Shown: positions 26,012 to 34,148 of the stretch, piece after piece
How the letters are laid out: each line of letters starts with the position of its first letter
How positions within the stretch are numbered: position 1 is the stretch's first letter
Source: Actinacidiphila bryophytorum
Lineage (GTDB): Bacteria; Actinomycetota; Actinomycetes; Streptomycetales; Streptomycetaceae
DNA length: 64,000 nucleotides
Assembly: GCF_016916835.1 (NCBI RefSeq)
Contig: NZ_JAFFIX010000014.1
Location: forward strand, 1 to 64,000
Reading direction: 5' to 3'
Translations under genes and position numbers: made by a program
The notes under the pieces: model-generated
The model's database searches: none
What the model saw: only the letters and a program-made list of their open reading frames with translations
Told to the model about the DNA's origin: nothing

Positions 26012-27060
26012 TTGCTCTCCTCAAGTCGGTACGGGTTCTGCGGCCCGGTCACGCCGTCGTGGCCGCGGGCCGGGTCGGGCGCCGCGAGCATGTCCCGCAG
26101 CGATTGGTCCAGCGCGTGCCGCGGCACCCAGCCGAGCAGCCGGCGGGCGCGGTCGATGTCGAGCTGCTGCCAGGCCGCCGAGGAGCGCGGGCTGCCGCCC
26201 GCCCCGCCGGCGGCCTCCCGCCGCACGGGCAGGCCGCTCAGCTCCAGCAGCCGGTCCACCAGGCGGTCCACCGGCACCGCCCGGCCGCCGCCGATGTTGA
26301 CCACCCGGCCGCGGATCCTGCCGGGCCTGGCGGCGACCGCCCGCACCACGGCGTCGCCGACGTCCCGCACGTCCACGAAGTCGCGGGCGGCGAGCAGCGG
26401 GCCGAGCCGCAGGACGTGGCCGCCCGGCGGCGGCTGCTCCGCGGACCGCTCGGCGATCCAGCGGGCGACCGAGCCGAGCAGGCCCGGCGCACCCGGCCCC
26501 GACACGTTGGCGACCCGCAGCACGGCGCCGTCGAGCCGGCCGTCGCGGGAGGCGCGCAGCACGTGTTCCGTGCCGCGCAGCTTGGTCCTGGCGTACACCG
26601 TGTCCGGGGCGGCCCTCCGCGTCTCGTGCACCGGGGCGGGACCGGTGACCGGGCCGTACTCCAGGCTGCTGCCGAGCTGGACCAGCCGGGTGCGGGCAGG
26701 CAGCGTGGCCACCAGGTCGGCGACCAGCCGGTCGTTGAGGTCGGCCATGTTTCCCTCGCCGCCCCACACCTGGCCGACGGCGTTGACCACGACGGCCGGC
26801 GCCTGGCCGGCGAGGAAGTCCCGCAGCATGCGCGGCCCCATCGCCGCCAGGTCCAGCCGCACCGCGGTGACCTGCGGGCCGCCCGGTGCCTGCGGCGGCC
26901 CGCCGCCGCGGCTGACCGAGGTGACGTCGGCGCCGGCCAGGGCCAGCGAGCGGGCGGCCCGGCCGCCGAGGAAGCCGGAGCCGCCGAGCACCAGGACCCG
27001 CAGCCCGCGCAGGCCGTGCGGGCCGGTGCCGCCGCCTGCGGCCTGCCGCACCGCCGTCAC
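26008..27060 (-). CDS. NAD-dependent epimerase/dehydratase family protein, likely NDP-hexose 4-ketoreductase
   Basis: A 350-residue extended SDR. The nucleotide loop is LRVLVLGGSGFLGGRAAR; the Tyr-x3-Lys pair is in DTVYARTKLRGTEH; FVDVRDVGDAVVRAV and VVNIGGGRAV follow. It is close in organisation to the 4-ketoreductases of angucycline sugar sets (UrdZ3/LanZ3 type), which reduce the 4-keto group last and so fix C-4 stereochemistry. That stereochemistry cannot be read from the sequence by eye. GTG start at 27060, overlapping the carboxyltransferase stop by 4 bp. Confidence 0.8.
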   Translation of the reverse strand: MTAVRQAAGGGTGPHGLRGLRVLVLGGSGFLGGRAARSLALAGADVTSVSRGGGPPQAPGGPQVTAVRLDLAAMGPRMLRDFLAGQAPAVVVNAVGQVWGGEGNMADLNDRLVADLVATLPARTRLVQLGSSLEYGPVTGPAPVHETRRAAPDTVYARTKLRGTEHVLRASRDGRLDGAVLRVANVSGPGAPGLLGSVARWIAERSAEQPPPGGHVLRLGPLLAARDFVDVRDVGDAVVRAVAARPGRIRGRVVNIGGGRAVPVDRLVDRLLELSGLPVRREAAGGAGGSPRSSAAWQQLDIDRARRLLGWVPRHALDQSLRDMLAAPDPARGHDGVTGPQNPYRLEESK

Positions 27061-28604
27061 AGCGGGGGGTTCCCGTGCTTGCGCTGCGGCAGGTCCGCCC
27101 TCTTGTGCCGCAGCATGGCCAGTGCCCGGATCAGCACCGAGCGGGTCTGCGCGGGGTCGATCACGTCGTCCACCAGGCCGCGTTCTGCCGTGTAGTAAGG
27201 GTGCATCAGCTCGGACCTGTAGTCCTTGATGCGCTGGCTGCGCACCGCAAGCGGGTCGTCCGCGGCGGTGATCTCCCGGCGGAAGATGACGTTGGCCGCG
27301 GCCTCCGCGCCCATCACCGCGATCTCGTTGGTCGGCCACGCGTAGGTCAGGTCGGCGCCGATGGACTGGCTGTCCATGACGATGTAGGCGCCGCCGTAGG
27401 CCTTGCGCAGCACCACCGAGACCCGGGGCACGGTGGCGTTGCAGTACGCGTACAGCAGTTTCGCGCCGCGCCTGATGATGCCCTCGTGCTCCTGGTCGAC
27501 GCCGGGTAGGAAGCCGGGGACGTCGACCAGGGTGACCAGCGGGATGCTGAAGGCGTCGCAGAACTGCACGAAGCGCGCCGCCTTCTCGCTGGAGCGGATG
27601 TCCAGGACGCCCGCCATGGACAGCGGCTGGTTGGCGACGATGCCGGCGACCTGGCCGTCCAGCCGGGCGAAGGCGCAGATCACGTTGGCCGCCCAGCCGG
27701 CGCTGACCTCGAAGTACTCGCCGTGGTCGGTGAGCTGCCCGATGACCTCGCGCATGTCGTAGGCCTGGTTGCCGTCCACCGGCACGAGGTCGCGCAGGGC
27801 CTGCGCGCTGCGGTCCGCGGGGTCGCCCGCCGGTTCGCGCGGCGGGAGTTCGCGGTTGTTGGACGGCAGCAGGGACAGCAGCCAGCGGACCTCTTCGAGG
27901 CAGGTCTGCTCGTCGTCGTACGCGAAGTGCGAGACGCCCGAGACGGTGGAGTGGACGTCGGCGCCGCCCAGTTCGTTCTGGCTGATCTCCTCGCCGGTGA
28001 CCGCGCGGATCACGTCGGGCCCGGTGATGAACATCTGCGAGGTGTCCCGGACCATGAAGACGAAGTCGGTCAGCGCCGGCGAGTAGGCGGCGCCGCCCGC
28101 GCACGGGCCGAGCATGACGCTGATCTGCGGGATGACGCCTGAGGCGCGGGTGTTGCGCTGGAAGATGCCGCCGTATCCGGCCAGCGCCGAGACGCCTTCC
28201 TGGATACGGGCGCCGGCGCCGTCGTTGAGCGAGACCAGCGGGGCACCGGCCGAGATGGCCATGTCCATGATCTTGTGGATCTTCGTGGCGTGCGCCTCGC
28301 CGAGCGCGCCGCCGAAGATCCGGAAGTCGTGCGCGTAGACGAAGACCGTACGGCCGTGGACCGTGCCCCAGCCGGTGATCACACCGTCGGTGTAGGGCCG
28401 CTTGGCCTCCATGCCGAAACCTCGGGCGCGGTGCCGGCGCAGCGGCTCCACCTCCTCGAAGCTGCCCTCGTCGAGCAGCAGGTCGATCCGTTCGCGGGCG
28501 GTCAGCTTGCCCTTGGCGTGCTGCCGCGCCGTGGCCTCGGAGCCTGGGCCGCGCAGCACGTCGTCCTTGATCGCGCGCAGCTCCGCCACCCGGTCCTGCA
28601 TCAT
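27057..28604 (-). CDS. Acyl-CoA carboxylase carboxyltransferase (beta) subunit
   Basis: A 515-residue PccB/AccD-type carboxyltransferase. It contains ARQHAKGKLTARERIDLLLDEGSFEE, the acyl-CoA site segments GGALGEAHATKIHKIMDMA and LNDGAGARIQEGV, GPCAGGAAYSPALTDF, and VDVPGFLPGVDQEHEGIIRRGAKLLYAY with KAYGGAYIVM. Such genes recur in angucycline clusters (JadN/LanP-type, often called decarboxylases), where roles in malonyl-CoA supply or in decarboxylation of the nascent polyketide have been proposed. No biotin-carrying alpha subunit gene is present here. Start MMQD at 28604; it overlaps the MFS stop. Confidence 0.9.
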   Translation of the reverse strand: MMQDRVAELRAIKDDVLRGPGSEATARQHAKGKLTARERIDLLLDEGSFEEVEPLRRHRARGFGMEAKRPYTDGVITGWGTVHGRTVFVYAHDFRIFGGALGEAHATKIHKIMDMAISAGAPLVSLNDGAGARIQEGVSALAGYGGIFQRNTRASGVIPQISVMLGPCAGGAAYSPALTDFVFMVRDTSQMFITGPDVIRAVTGEEISQNELGGADVHSTVSGVSHFAYDDEQTCLEEVRWLLSLLPSNNRELPPREPAGDPADRSAQALRDLVPVDGNQAYDMREVIGQLTDHGEYFEVSAGWAANVICAFARLDGQVAGIVANQPLSMAGVLDIRSSEKAARFVQFCDAFSIPLVTLVDVPGFLPGVDQEHEGIIRRGAKLLYAYCNATVPRVSVVLRKAYGGAYIVMDSQSIGADLTYAWPTNEIAVMGAEAAANVIFRREITAADDPLAVRSQRIKDYRSELMHPYYTAERGLVDDVIDPAQTRSVLIRALAMLRHKRADLPQRKHGNPPL

Positions 28605-29839
28605 GCGGGGTCCTCCCTGTCGTCGGGCACGGCCGGGCGCAGACCGGCCAGCGCCACCAGCAGTCCTGCGGCGCCGACACCGGTCAGCAGCGCGTACGGC
28701 GCCCACCCGGCCCGCGCGGCGGTCCGCAGCGCGGCGGTCAGCACCAGTGCCAGTGCGGCTCCGGCCTGTACGCCGGTCTGGTAGAGCGGTACGGCCACCG
28801 GCCGCTCGGCGGCCGACATCGCCGAGGTGGCCTGCACGTTGAGCGCGGTGAAGGACAGCACGAAGGCGGCGCCCACCAGGACGAGCGAGGGCAGCACACC
28901 GGGGTAGTCCCGCCCGTGCCACGGCATCAGCTGGTAGGTGTACGCGACCGCCGCCGCCAGCGCCCCCGCCGCGATCAGCCGCTGCGGTCCTGCCCGCGCG
29001 ATCAGCCGCCCGGCGAAGGGCGCCGACAGCGCGAGCGGCGCGCACGCGGGGAGCAGCCCCAGCGCGGTCGCCCACGGCGACCAGCCGCGGCCGTCCTGCA
29101 GGCCGAAGACGGTCAGCAGGAGCAGCCCGAGGAAGCCGCCGTTCAGACAGGCCGCACCGACGGCGGACCGCACGAGTGCGGCATTGCCCAGCAGACCGCG
29201 GAAGCCTGCCCTGCCCCGCGCGGAACCGCCGGTGCGCCCGGCCTCCCGCGGGATCTGCCGTGCCGCGACCAGCAGCAGGACCAGCGCCACCGGCGCGGGG
29301 AACAGCAGCGTCCACCGCCAGCTCGCCGACGTCAGGGCGCCCGACAGCAGGATGCCCGAGGTGAAGCCCGCCGCGCCGAACAGCGAGTAGACGGTGACCG
29401 CCCGGCGGCGCGGGGCGCCCTCGGGGTAGACGCCGGCGATGATGGCAAGACCCGTGGGCGCGGTGAGCGCCGCACAGGCGCCCTTGACCACCCGGGTGGC
29501 GACCAGGACGGTGGCGCTCCCGGTCGTACCGCCGACCACCGAGGCGGCGGCGAAGACCAGCAGCGCCCACAGGTACGGCCGGCGGGCGCCGTACCTGGCC
29601 GTCAGCCGCGGGCCGAGCAGCAGCAGGGCGGCGAAGCCCAGCGCGAAGCCGCTCATCACCCACTGGGCGCCCCACAGGGACAGCCCGAGGTGCCGGGCCG
29701 CGACCGGCAGCGCCGGCAGCACCACCGAGACCTCCAGCGCGTCGATCAGCATGCTCGCGCAGAGCACCAGCAGCAGGGCGCGCGGCGGACGGGCGGCCGC
29801 CGGCCCGGCCGCCGCCCGTGGTCCGGACAGCGTCGTCAT
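28601..29839 (-). CDS. MFS transporter, probable product efflux
   Basis: A 412-residue major facilitator protein with about twelve hydrophobic segments and the DHA-type loop LLGPRLTARYGARRPYLWALLVF between helices 2 and 3. ATG at 29839; the stop overlaps the carboxyltransferase gene by 4 bp. It lies inside the biosynthetic operon, so it is the cluster's constitutively co-expressed pump, in addition to the separately regulated pump at 40916. Confidence 0.85.
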   Translation of the reverse strand: MTTLSGPRAAAGPAAARPPRALLLVLCASMLIDALEVSVVLPALPVAARHLGLSLWGAQWVMSGFALGFAALLLLGPRLTARYGARRPYLWALLVFAAASVVGGTTGSATVLVATRVVKGACAALTAPTGLAIIAGVYPEGAPRRRAVTVYSLFGAAGFTSGILLSGALTSASWRWTLLFPAPVALVLLLVAARQIPREAGRTGGSARGRAGFRGLLGNAALVRSAVGAACLNGGFLGLLLLTVFGLQDGRGWSPWATALGLLPACAPLALSAPFAGRLIARAGPQRLIAAGALAAAVAYTYQLMPWHGRDYPGVLPSLVLVGAAFVLSFTALNVQATSAMSAAERPVAVPLYQTGVQAGAALALVLTAALRTAARAGWAPYALLTGVGAAGLLVALAGLRPAVPDDREDPA

Positions 29840-29850
29840 GCCCGCGCCGG

Positions 29851-30615
29851 TCAGCCGCCCAGCAGCGTGCCGCCGCTGGCGTCCAGGTAGGAGCCGGTGA
29901 TCCAGCGGGCGTCGTCCGAGGCGAGGAAGGCCACCACGGAGGCCACGTCGTCGGGCTCGCCGACCCGGTTGAAGGCCGAAAGCGCCGCCATCTGCTCGAC
30001 CGCCTCGGGGATGCCGAAGACCGGCGAGCCGTTGTTCGTGATGCCCGGGCCGACGCTGTTGACGGTGATGCCGCGCGGCGCCAGGTGCTTGGCGAAGTGC
30101 AGGGTGAGCTGGTCGATCGCGCCCTTCGTCATGGCGTAGGCAACCTCCTGCGGGTTGGCGAAGCGGGTCAGGCCCGAGGAGATGTTGACGATCCGCCCGC
30201 CGTCGGGCATGTTGCCCAGCGCCCGTTGCACCAGGAAGAACGGCGCCTTCGCGTTGACCGCGTAGAGCCGGTCGAACTGCTCGGGCGTCACGTCCTGCGG
30301 CGGCGTCCCGCCCATCACCCCGGCGTTGTTGACGAGGATGTCCAGGTCCGTGCCGCCGGTGCGCTCCTTCAGGCCGCGCTCCAGGGCCAGGAAGAGTTCG
30401 TGCACGTCGCCCGGCACCCCCAGCTCCGCCTGGAGCGCGAAGGCCCGGCCGCCGTCCTGCTCGACCAGCCGCACCACCTCGTCCGCGGCCTCCTGACTGC
30501 TCGAACCGTGCACGGCGACCAGGGCGCCCGCGCGGGCCAGCCGCAGGGCGACGGCCCGGCCGATGCCGCGGGTCGATCCGGTGACGAGCGCGGTCTTTCC
30601 GGTGAGCTGGGGCAT
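29851..30615 (-). CDS. Internal start: separate reductase (PgaMred-like) from the oxygenase-reductase gene
   Basis: The ATG at 30615 has AGGAGAG five bases upstream (30621-30627), inside the oxygenase-reductase gene and in the same frame. It would yield a free 254-residue SDR beginning MPQLTGKTALVTGS, a complete reductase with its own cofactor loop, VNNAGVM and YAMTK. In PgaM an internal start producing the reductase domain separately has been described, and the free domain forms a complex with the full-length protein. I infer the same here from the ribosome site and domain boundary. Confidence 0.6.
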   Translation of the reverse strand: MPQLTGKTALVTGSTRGIGRAVALRLARAGALVAVHGSSSQEAADEVVRLVEQDGGRAFALQAELGVPGDVHELFLALERGLKERTGGTDLDILVNNAGVMGGTPPQDVTPEQFDRLYAVNAKAPFFLVQRALGNMPDGGRIVNISSGLTRFANPQEVAYAMTKGAIDQLTLHFAKHLAPRGITVNSVGPGITNNGSPVFGIPEAVEQMAALSAFNRVGEPDDVASVVAFLASDDARWITGSYLDASGGTLLGG

Positions 30616-31869
30616 GCTGGCTCTCCTGTCCGGGACGGAGCGGGTGGAGGGGATGGAAGGGGCGGCGGGAAGGGGCGCCGGTGAGGGGCCGGGGTCCGCC
30701 GGGTGGTGCGGGTGCGGTGCGTCGAGGCCGCTGATCGTGGCGGCCAGGTGGCGCGGCACCGGTTCGAGCGCCATCAGCTCGGTGAAGACGGTGCGCAGCG
30801 GCTCCGACTCGGGGCCGCCGAGCAGCAGTTGGGCCTGCGCCTCGATGGCGGTCAGCACCCGGCGCCCCACCGGGTGGCGCACCGCGTGGTAGGAGTCCAG
30901 GGCCGCCCGGTCGGGTGACCCGCCGAACTGCGCGGCCAGGGCGCGCCCGAGGGCGGCGGCGTCGTGCAGGCCGAAGTTGACGGCCTGGCCGCCGACCGGC
31001 ATCTGCACATGGGCCGCGTCCCCTGCCAGCAGCACCCGGCCGTTGCGGTAGCGCTCCGCCTGGAGCCGGGAGTTGCCGAAGGCGTTCAGCCACACCGGGC
31101 GGCCGTGCCCGATGTCCTCGCCGGTGACCTGGCGCCAGGCGGCCACGACCTCGGCGAAGTCCGGCGGACCCGGACGCTCGCGCGGCGCGGACCCGTACAC
31201 GTGCACCATCACCCGGGTGGCGCCGCTGGGCCAGCGGGAGGCGATGGCAAGGCCGTTCGGCAGCCGCTCGAAGCGGCGGTCGGGGATGTCGATGCCCTCC
31301 ACGTCGGCGCGCAGCAGCTCCTTGGTCGCGGCGTCGCCGGTCATGCCGAAGCCGGCCAGGTCCCGCACCGTGCTCTGCTCGCCGTCGCAGCCGACCGCGT
31401 AAGCACAGCGCAGCACGACCGGCAGGCCGCCCGGGCCCGCCGCCTCGACCTCCACATGCCCCGGGTGCTGCGCAAGTCCGGTCACCCGGTGGCCGCGCCG
31501 CAGGTCCGCGCCGCGCTGCACCGCGTGCCGCTGCAGCACCGCCTCGACCCTGGTCTGCGGCACCTTCCACTGGCCCGCGAAGCGGTGCGCGGGGTCGGCT
31601 GCGGCCAGGTCCAGCGGGATACCGCCGAAGTGCCCGCGCGGACCCGGCTGCGGTGCCAGGTCCGCCAGCAGGTCCAGCTCCTCCAGCAGCTCCATGGTGC
31701 GGGTGTGCAGGGTCGAGGCGCGCGACTCGGTGGTCGGTGCGGGCAGTTGCTCCAGTACGGTCACCCGCACGCCGTGCAGCCGCAGCTCCAGCGCGAGCAG
31801 CAGCCCGACAGGGCCCGCCCCCACCACGACGACGTCGGTGTCATGGCCGGCCGTTCGCGGGGACGGCAT
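29851..31869 (-). CDS. Bifunctional angucycline oxygenase-reductase (FAD monooxygenase fused to SDR), PgaM/UrdM type
   Basis: A single 672-residue frame. Residues 1-375 are a PHBH-fold FAD monooxygenase: DVVVVGAGPVGLLLALEL, the CDGEQSTVR NAD/FAD site, and the [31 protein letters not shown] motif. Residues 419-672 are a short-chain reductase: ALVTGSTRGIGRAVALRLA, ILVNNAGVMGG, catalytic YAMTK. A Pro/Ala/Ser linker joins them. This matches PgaM/UrdM, which act after the PgaE-type oxygenase in tailoring the angucycline core (C-12b hydroxylation and C-6 ketoreduction in the known pathway). An internal ribosome site at 30621-30627 precedes Met 419, so the reductase can also be made alone. Confidence 0.9.
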   Translation of the reverse strand: MPSPRTAGHDTDVVVVGAGPVGLLLALELRLHGVRVTVLEQLPAPTTESRASTLHTRTMELLEELDLLADLAPQPGPRGHFGGIPLDLAAADPAHRFAGQWKVPQTRVEAVLQRHAVQRGADLRRGHRVTGLAQHPGHVEVEAAGPGGLPVVLRCAYAVGCDGEQSTVRDLAGFGMTGDAATKELLRADVEGIDIPDRRFERLPNGLAIASRWPSGATRVMVHVYGSAPRERPGPPDFAEVVAAWRQVTGEDIGHGRPVWLNAFGNSRLQAERYRNGRVLLAGDAAHVQMPVGGQAVNFGLHDAAALGRALAAQFGGSPDRAALDSYHAVRHPVGRRVLTAIEAQAQLLLGGPESEPLRTVFTELMALEPVPRHLAATISGLDAPHPHHPADPGPSPAPLPAAPSIPSTRSVPDRRASMPQLTGKTALVTGSTRGIGRAVALRLARAGALVAVHGSSSQEAADEVVRLVEQDGGRAFALQAELGVPGDVHELFLALERGLKERTGGTDLDILVNNAGVMGGTPPQDVTPEQFDRLYAVNAKAPFFLVQRALGNMPDGGRIVNISSGLTRFANPQEVAYAMTKGAIDQLTLHFAKHLAPRGITVNSVGPGITNNGSPVFGIPEAVEQMAALSAFNRVGEPDDVASVVAFLASDDARWITGSYLDASGGTLLGG

Positions 31870-31871
31870 CC

Positions 31872-32804
31872 TCAGCGCCGCACTTCCGCGTAGGCCTTGG
31901 CAAGGCCGAGCGTGGCCCGGCTGTTGCCGCCCAGGGCGCCGCGGATGAAGACCCTGGCCTGCTCGACCCCCGCGCCGGCGCCGAGCACCGCGGTGATGTT
32001 GTCCGGGTCGAGGATCACCGTGTGCTGCGAGGTGGCGGTGGTGACCCCGTCGGCGTCCTCGGTGAACTCCCAGTAGCCGGTGTGCAGTTGCAGCAGCGCG
32101 GGCAGCGTCGTCTGCTTGTAGGCGATCTTGTGGTGCGGGAAGCAGACCCGTACCGACTCGGTGGTGTGGGTGGCGCCGTCGGCGGTGCGGGTGTCCATAC
32201 GCAGCACCTGCAGGCCGGGGGTGTCCTCGCGCAGGTCCACCTTGGCCACGTGCGGCAGCCGCTCCTGCCACGCCTGGGCCTCGTTGACGAAGTCGTACAC
32301 GTCCTTGGCGGAGCCGTCGATCCTGACGCTGTCGGCGAAGGACAGCGTCAGCGCGGTGTCGGTGACCCGCTCCATGCTGACCTTGAGCGCGGCCAGCTCC
32401 GAGCGGCTGTTGCGGTCCACCGCCTCGTCGATCCAGGCCAGCCCTGCCGGGTCGTCGTCGACGGCCCGGTAGTGGTGCAGCAGCCGGATCCTGGTGCCCG
32501 CGCCCTCCTCCTCGATGACCCAGGTGCCGCCCATGGCGGCGACGGGCGGCGCGGACACCTCCTGCGCGAAGCCGATCCGCAGTTTGTCGGGGTCGAGTTC
32601 GCGGCGGGAGGTCCAGCTCTTCGGCTCGCCGTTGGCGGTGGCCCGGATGCGGATGCGCTCGTCGGACGAGCCGCGCTCGACGACGTCGACGTGCACGCAC
32701 GGCGGGAAGATCAGCGGCCAGTTCTCGACCTCGGCGATCAGCCGGTAGACCTCGGCTGCCGGGGCGTCGACGGTGATGGTGTGCTCGACCTCGTGCTGGG
32801 TCAT
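31872..32804 (-). CDS. Didomain polyketide aromatase/cyclase
   Basis: A 310-residue protein with two SRPBCC (Bet v1-like) domains. Domain 1 is about residues 1-145 (HTITVDAPAAEVYRLIAEVENWPLIFPPCVHVDVVERG, TWVIEEEGAGTRIRLLHHYRAV) and domain 2 about 155-310 (VRIDGSAKDVYDFVNEAQAWQERLPHVAKVDLRED). Such didomain ARO/CYC proteins aromatise the first ring after C-9 ketoreduction. It is two bases from the oxygenase-reductase gene. ATG at 32804. Confidence 0.93.
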   Translation of the reverse strand: MTQHEVEHTITVDAPAAEVYRLIAEVENWPLIFPPCVHVDVVERGSSDERIRIRATANGEPKSWTSRRELDPDKLRIGFAQEVSAPPVAAMGGTWVIEEEGAGTRIRLLHHYRAVDDDPAGLAWIDEAVDRNSRSELAALKVSMERVTDTALTLSFADSVRIDGSAKDVYDFVNEAQAWQERLPHVAKVDLREDTPGLQVLRMDTRTADGATHTTESVRVCFPHHKIAYKQTTLPALLQLHTGYWEFTEDADGVTTATSQHTVILDPDNITAVLGAGAGVEQARVFIRGALGGNSRATLGLAKAYAEVRR

Positions 32805-32816
32805 CGGCGGTCTCCT

Positions 32817-32849
32817 CGGCTGTACGTCGGCTGTACGTCGGCTGTACGT
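32817..32849. repeat. Three perfect 11-bp tandem repeats
   Basis: CGGCTGTACGT is repeated three times between the ketoreductase stop and the aromatase start, within the 72-bp gap. Confidence 0.85.
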
Positions 32850-32876
32850 GGGCGGGTTGCGGGTCGGCTGCTCGGG

Positions 32877-33662
32877 TCAGAAGTTGCCGAGGCCGCCGCA
32901 GACGTTGAGTGCCTGCGAGGTGATGGAGGCGGCGGTGTCGGAGGCCAGGTAGCCGACGAGGCCTGCGACCTCGTCCGGGGTCGAGTAGCGGCCGAGCGGG
33001 ATCTTGGCCTGGAAGCGCTGGAGGATCTGCTCCTCCGTGGTGTCGTACGCGGTGGCGTAGCCCTGCCTGACCCGCTGGGCCATCGGGGTCTCGACGTATC
33101 CGGGGCAGACCGCGTTCACGGTGACGCCCGTGGGGGCGAGTTCGTTGCCCAGCGCCTTGGTGAAGCCGACGACGCCGTGCTTGGAGGCGGAGTAGGGGGC
33201 GCCGAGCACCACGCCCTGCTTGCCCGCGGTCGAGGCGATGCTGATGATCCGGCCCCAGCCGCGGTCCCGCATGCCGCCCGCGGTCAGCACCTCGCGGGTC
33301 ATCCGGAAGACGCTGTTGAGGTTGGTCTCCATGACGTCGAGCCACAGGTCGTCGGCGATGTCGGCGGTGGGGCCGCCACCGGAGCGGCCTGCGTTGTTGA
33401 CCAGGATGTCGACCGGGCCGAAGCGGCCGACCGCGGCGGCGACGAAGTCCCGTACGGCCTCGGGCGAGCGCACGTCGCAGGCGGCGCCGTCCACGTCGAG
33501 GCCCTCCGCCTGCAGCTCCTTGGCGGTGCCGGCCACGGACTCGGGGGTGCGCGAGCAGATGAAGACCCGGTGGCCCTGCCCGGCCAGCAGCCGGGTGACG
33601 GCCAGCCCGATCCCGCTGGTCGCGCCGGTCACCAGGGCGGTCCGCGGTTGCGTTCGTGTCAT
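32877..33662 (-). CDS. Polyketide C-9 ketoreductase (ActIII type)
   Basis: A 261-residue SDR, the same length as ActIII. It has ALVTGATSGIGLAVTRLLAGQGHRVFICSR, ILVNNAGRSGGGPTADIADDLWLDVMETNLNSVFRMTREVL, IISIASTAGKQGVVLGAPYSASKHGVVG with the catalytic Tyr/Lys, and VCPGYVETPMA. It reduces the C-9 keto group of the nascent poly-beta-ketone. ATG at 33662. The operon order KS-CLF-ACP-KR-ARO is the usual one for type II clusters. Confidence 0.95.
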   Translation of the reverse strand: MTRTQPRTALVTGATSGIGLAVTRLLAGQGHRVFICSRTPESVAGTAKELQAEGLDVDGAACDVRSPEAVRDFVAAAVGRFGPVDILVNNAGRSGGGPTADIADDLWLDVMETNLNSVFRMTREVLTAGGMRDRGWGRIISIASTAGKQGVVLGAPYSASKHGVVGFTKALGNELAPTGVTVNAVCPGYVETPMAQRVRQGYATAYDTTEEQILQRFQAKIPLGRYSTPDEVAGLVGYLASDTAASITSQALNVCGGLGNF

Positions 33663-33697
33663 GGGGTGTCTCCCGTGGGTGGGTTGGCGTGTGGCAC

Positions 33698-33739
33698 GGC
33701 GCTGCCGCCGCACCCGGGGGAAGGTGCGGCGGCAGCGCC
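33698..33739. promoter_or_regulatory. Perfect 17-bp stem-loop between ACP and ketoreductase genes
   Basis: GGCGCTGCCGCCGCACC and GGTGCGGCGGCAGCGCC pair perfectly around an 8-nt loop. It lies inside the operon directly downstream of the ACP gene and has no T-run. It could attenuate read-through or stabilise the 3' end of a minimal-PKS transcript. Confidence 0.7.
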
Positions 33740-33784
33740 TGGTCCCCTGGGGGCCGGGGACGGGGGGTGGTGCGGTGCGCGGGC

Positions 33785-34054
33785 TCAGGCGGCCGGCGTG
33801 GTGGACAGGTGCGCGTTGACCACCTCGATCAGCGCGCGGGGCGTGCGGGCCACGGTGAGCGCGGAGTCGTCGAGCGCGATGCCGAACTCCCGCTCGATGC
33901 GCCCGCCGGTCTCCAGCAGGGCCAGCGACTCGTAGCCCAGGGCCTCGAAGTCGGTGTCGAGGATGTCGCCGTCGAGGTCGACGTCCTCGCTGGCGCCTGC
34001 GCCCTCCAGCAGGATCCTTTTGAGTGCCTCCAGGGTGAATGCGGTGCCGGGCAT
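33785..34054 (-). CDS. Acyl carrier protein of the minimal type II PKS
   Basis: An 89-residue ACP. The phosphopantetheine Ser is residue 43 in EALGYESLALLETGGRIEREFGI; the usual D-S-L triad reads E-S-L here, as in several aromatic ACPs. It carries the growing poly-beta-ketone for the KS-CLF pair encoded directly upstream. ATG at 34054 with GAGAGGA upstream. Confidence 0.93.
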   Translation of the reverse strand: MPGTAFTLEALKRILLEGAGASEDVDLDGDILDTDFEALGYESLALLETGGRIEREFGIALDDSALTVARTPRALIEVVNAHLSTTPAA

Positions 34055-34148
34055 GGGTGTCCTCTCGGAGAAGGGGTGAGCGGTTCCTGCGGGCGTCGTC
34101 GGTCGCAGGCGAGGACCGGGCGTCGCCGGCCGCGGGCGCCGGCCGGTG

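Noticed and set aside
26008-28680. An open frame of about 890 codons on the minus strand across the 4-ketoreductase and carboxyltransferase genes
   Set aside because: Only its last 350 codons match a protein family; the rest is a shadow of the carboxyltransferase gene in another frame, so the true gene starts at 27060.
32817-32849. TetR operator of the CGTAC-N3-GTACG type
   Set aside because: The GTACG segments are all in the same orientation and do not form the palindrome.
29851-33345. A 1164-codon minus-strand frame reaching from the ketoreductase region to the fused oxygenase-reductase
   Set aside because: Only the part from 31869 onward matches protein families; the upstream portion is a shadow of the aromatase and ketoreductase genes.
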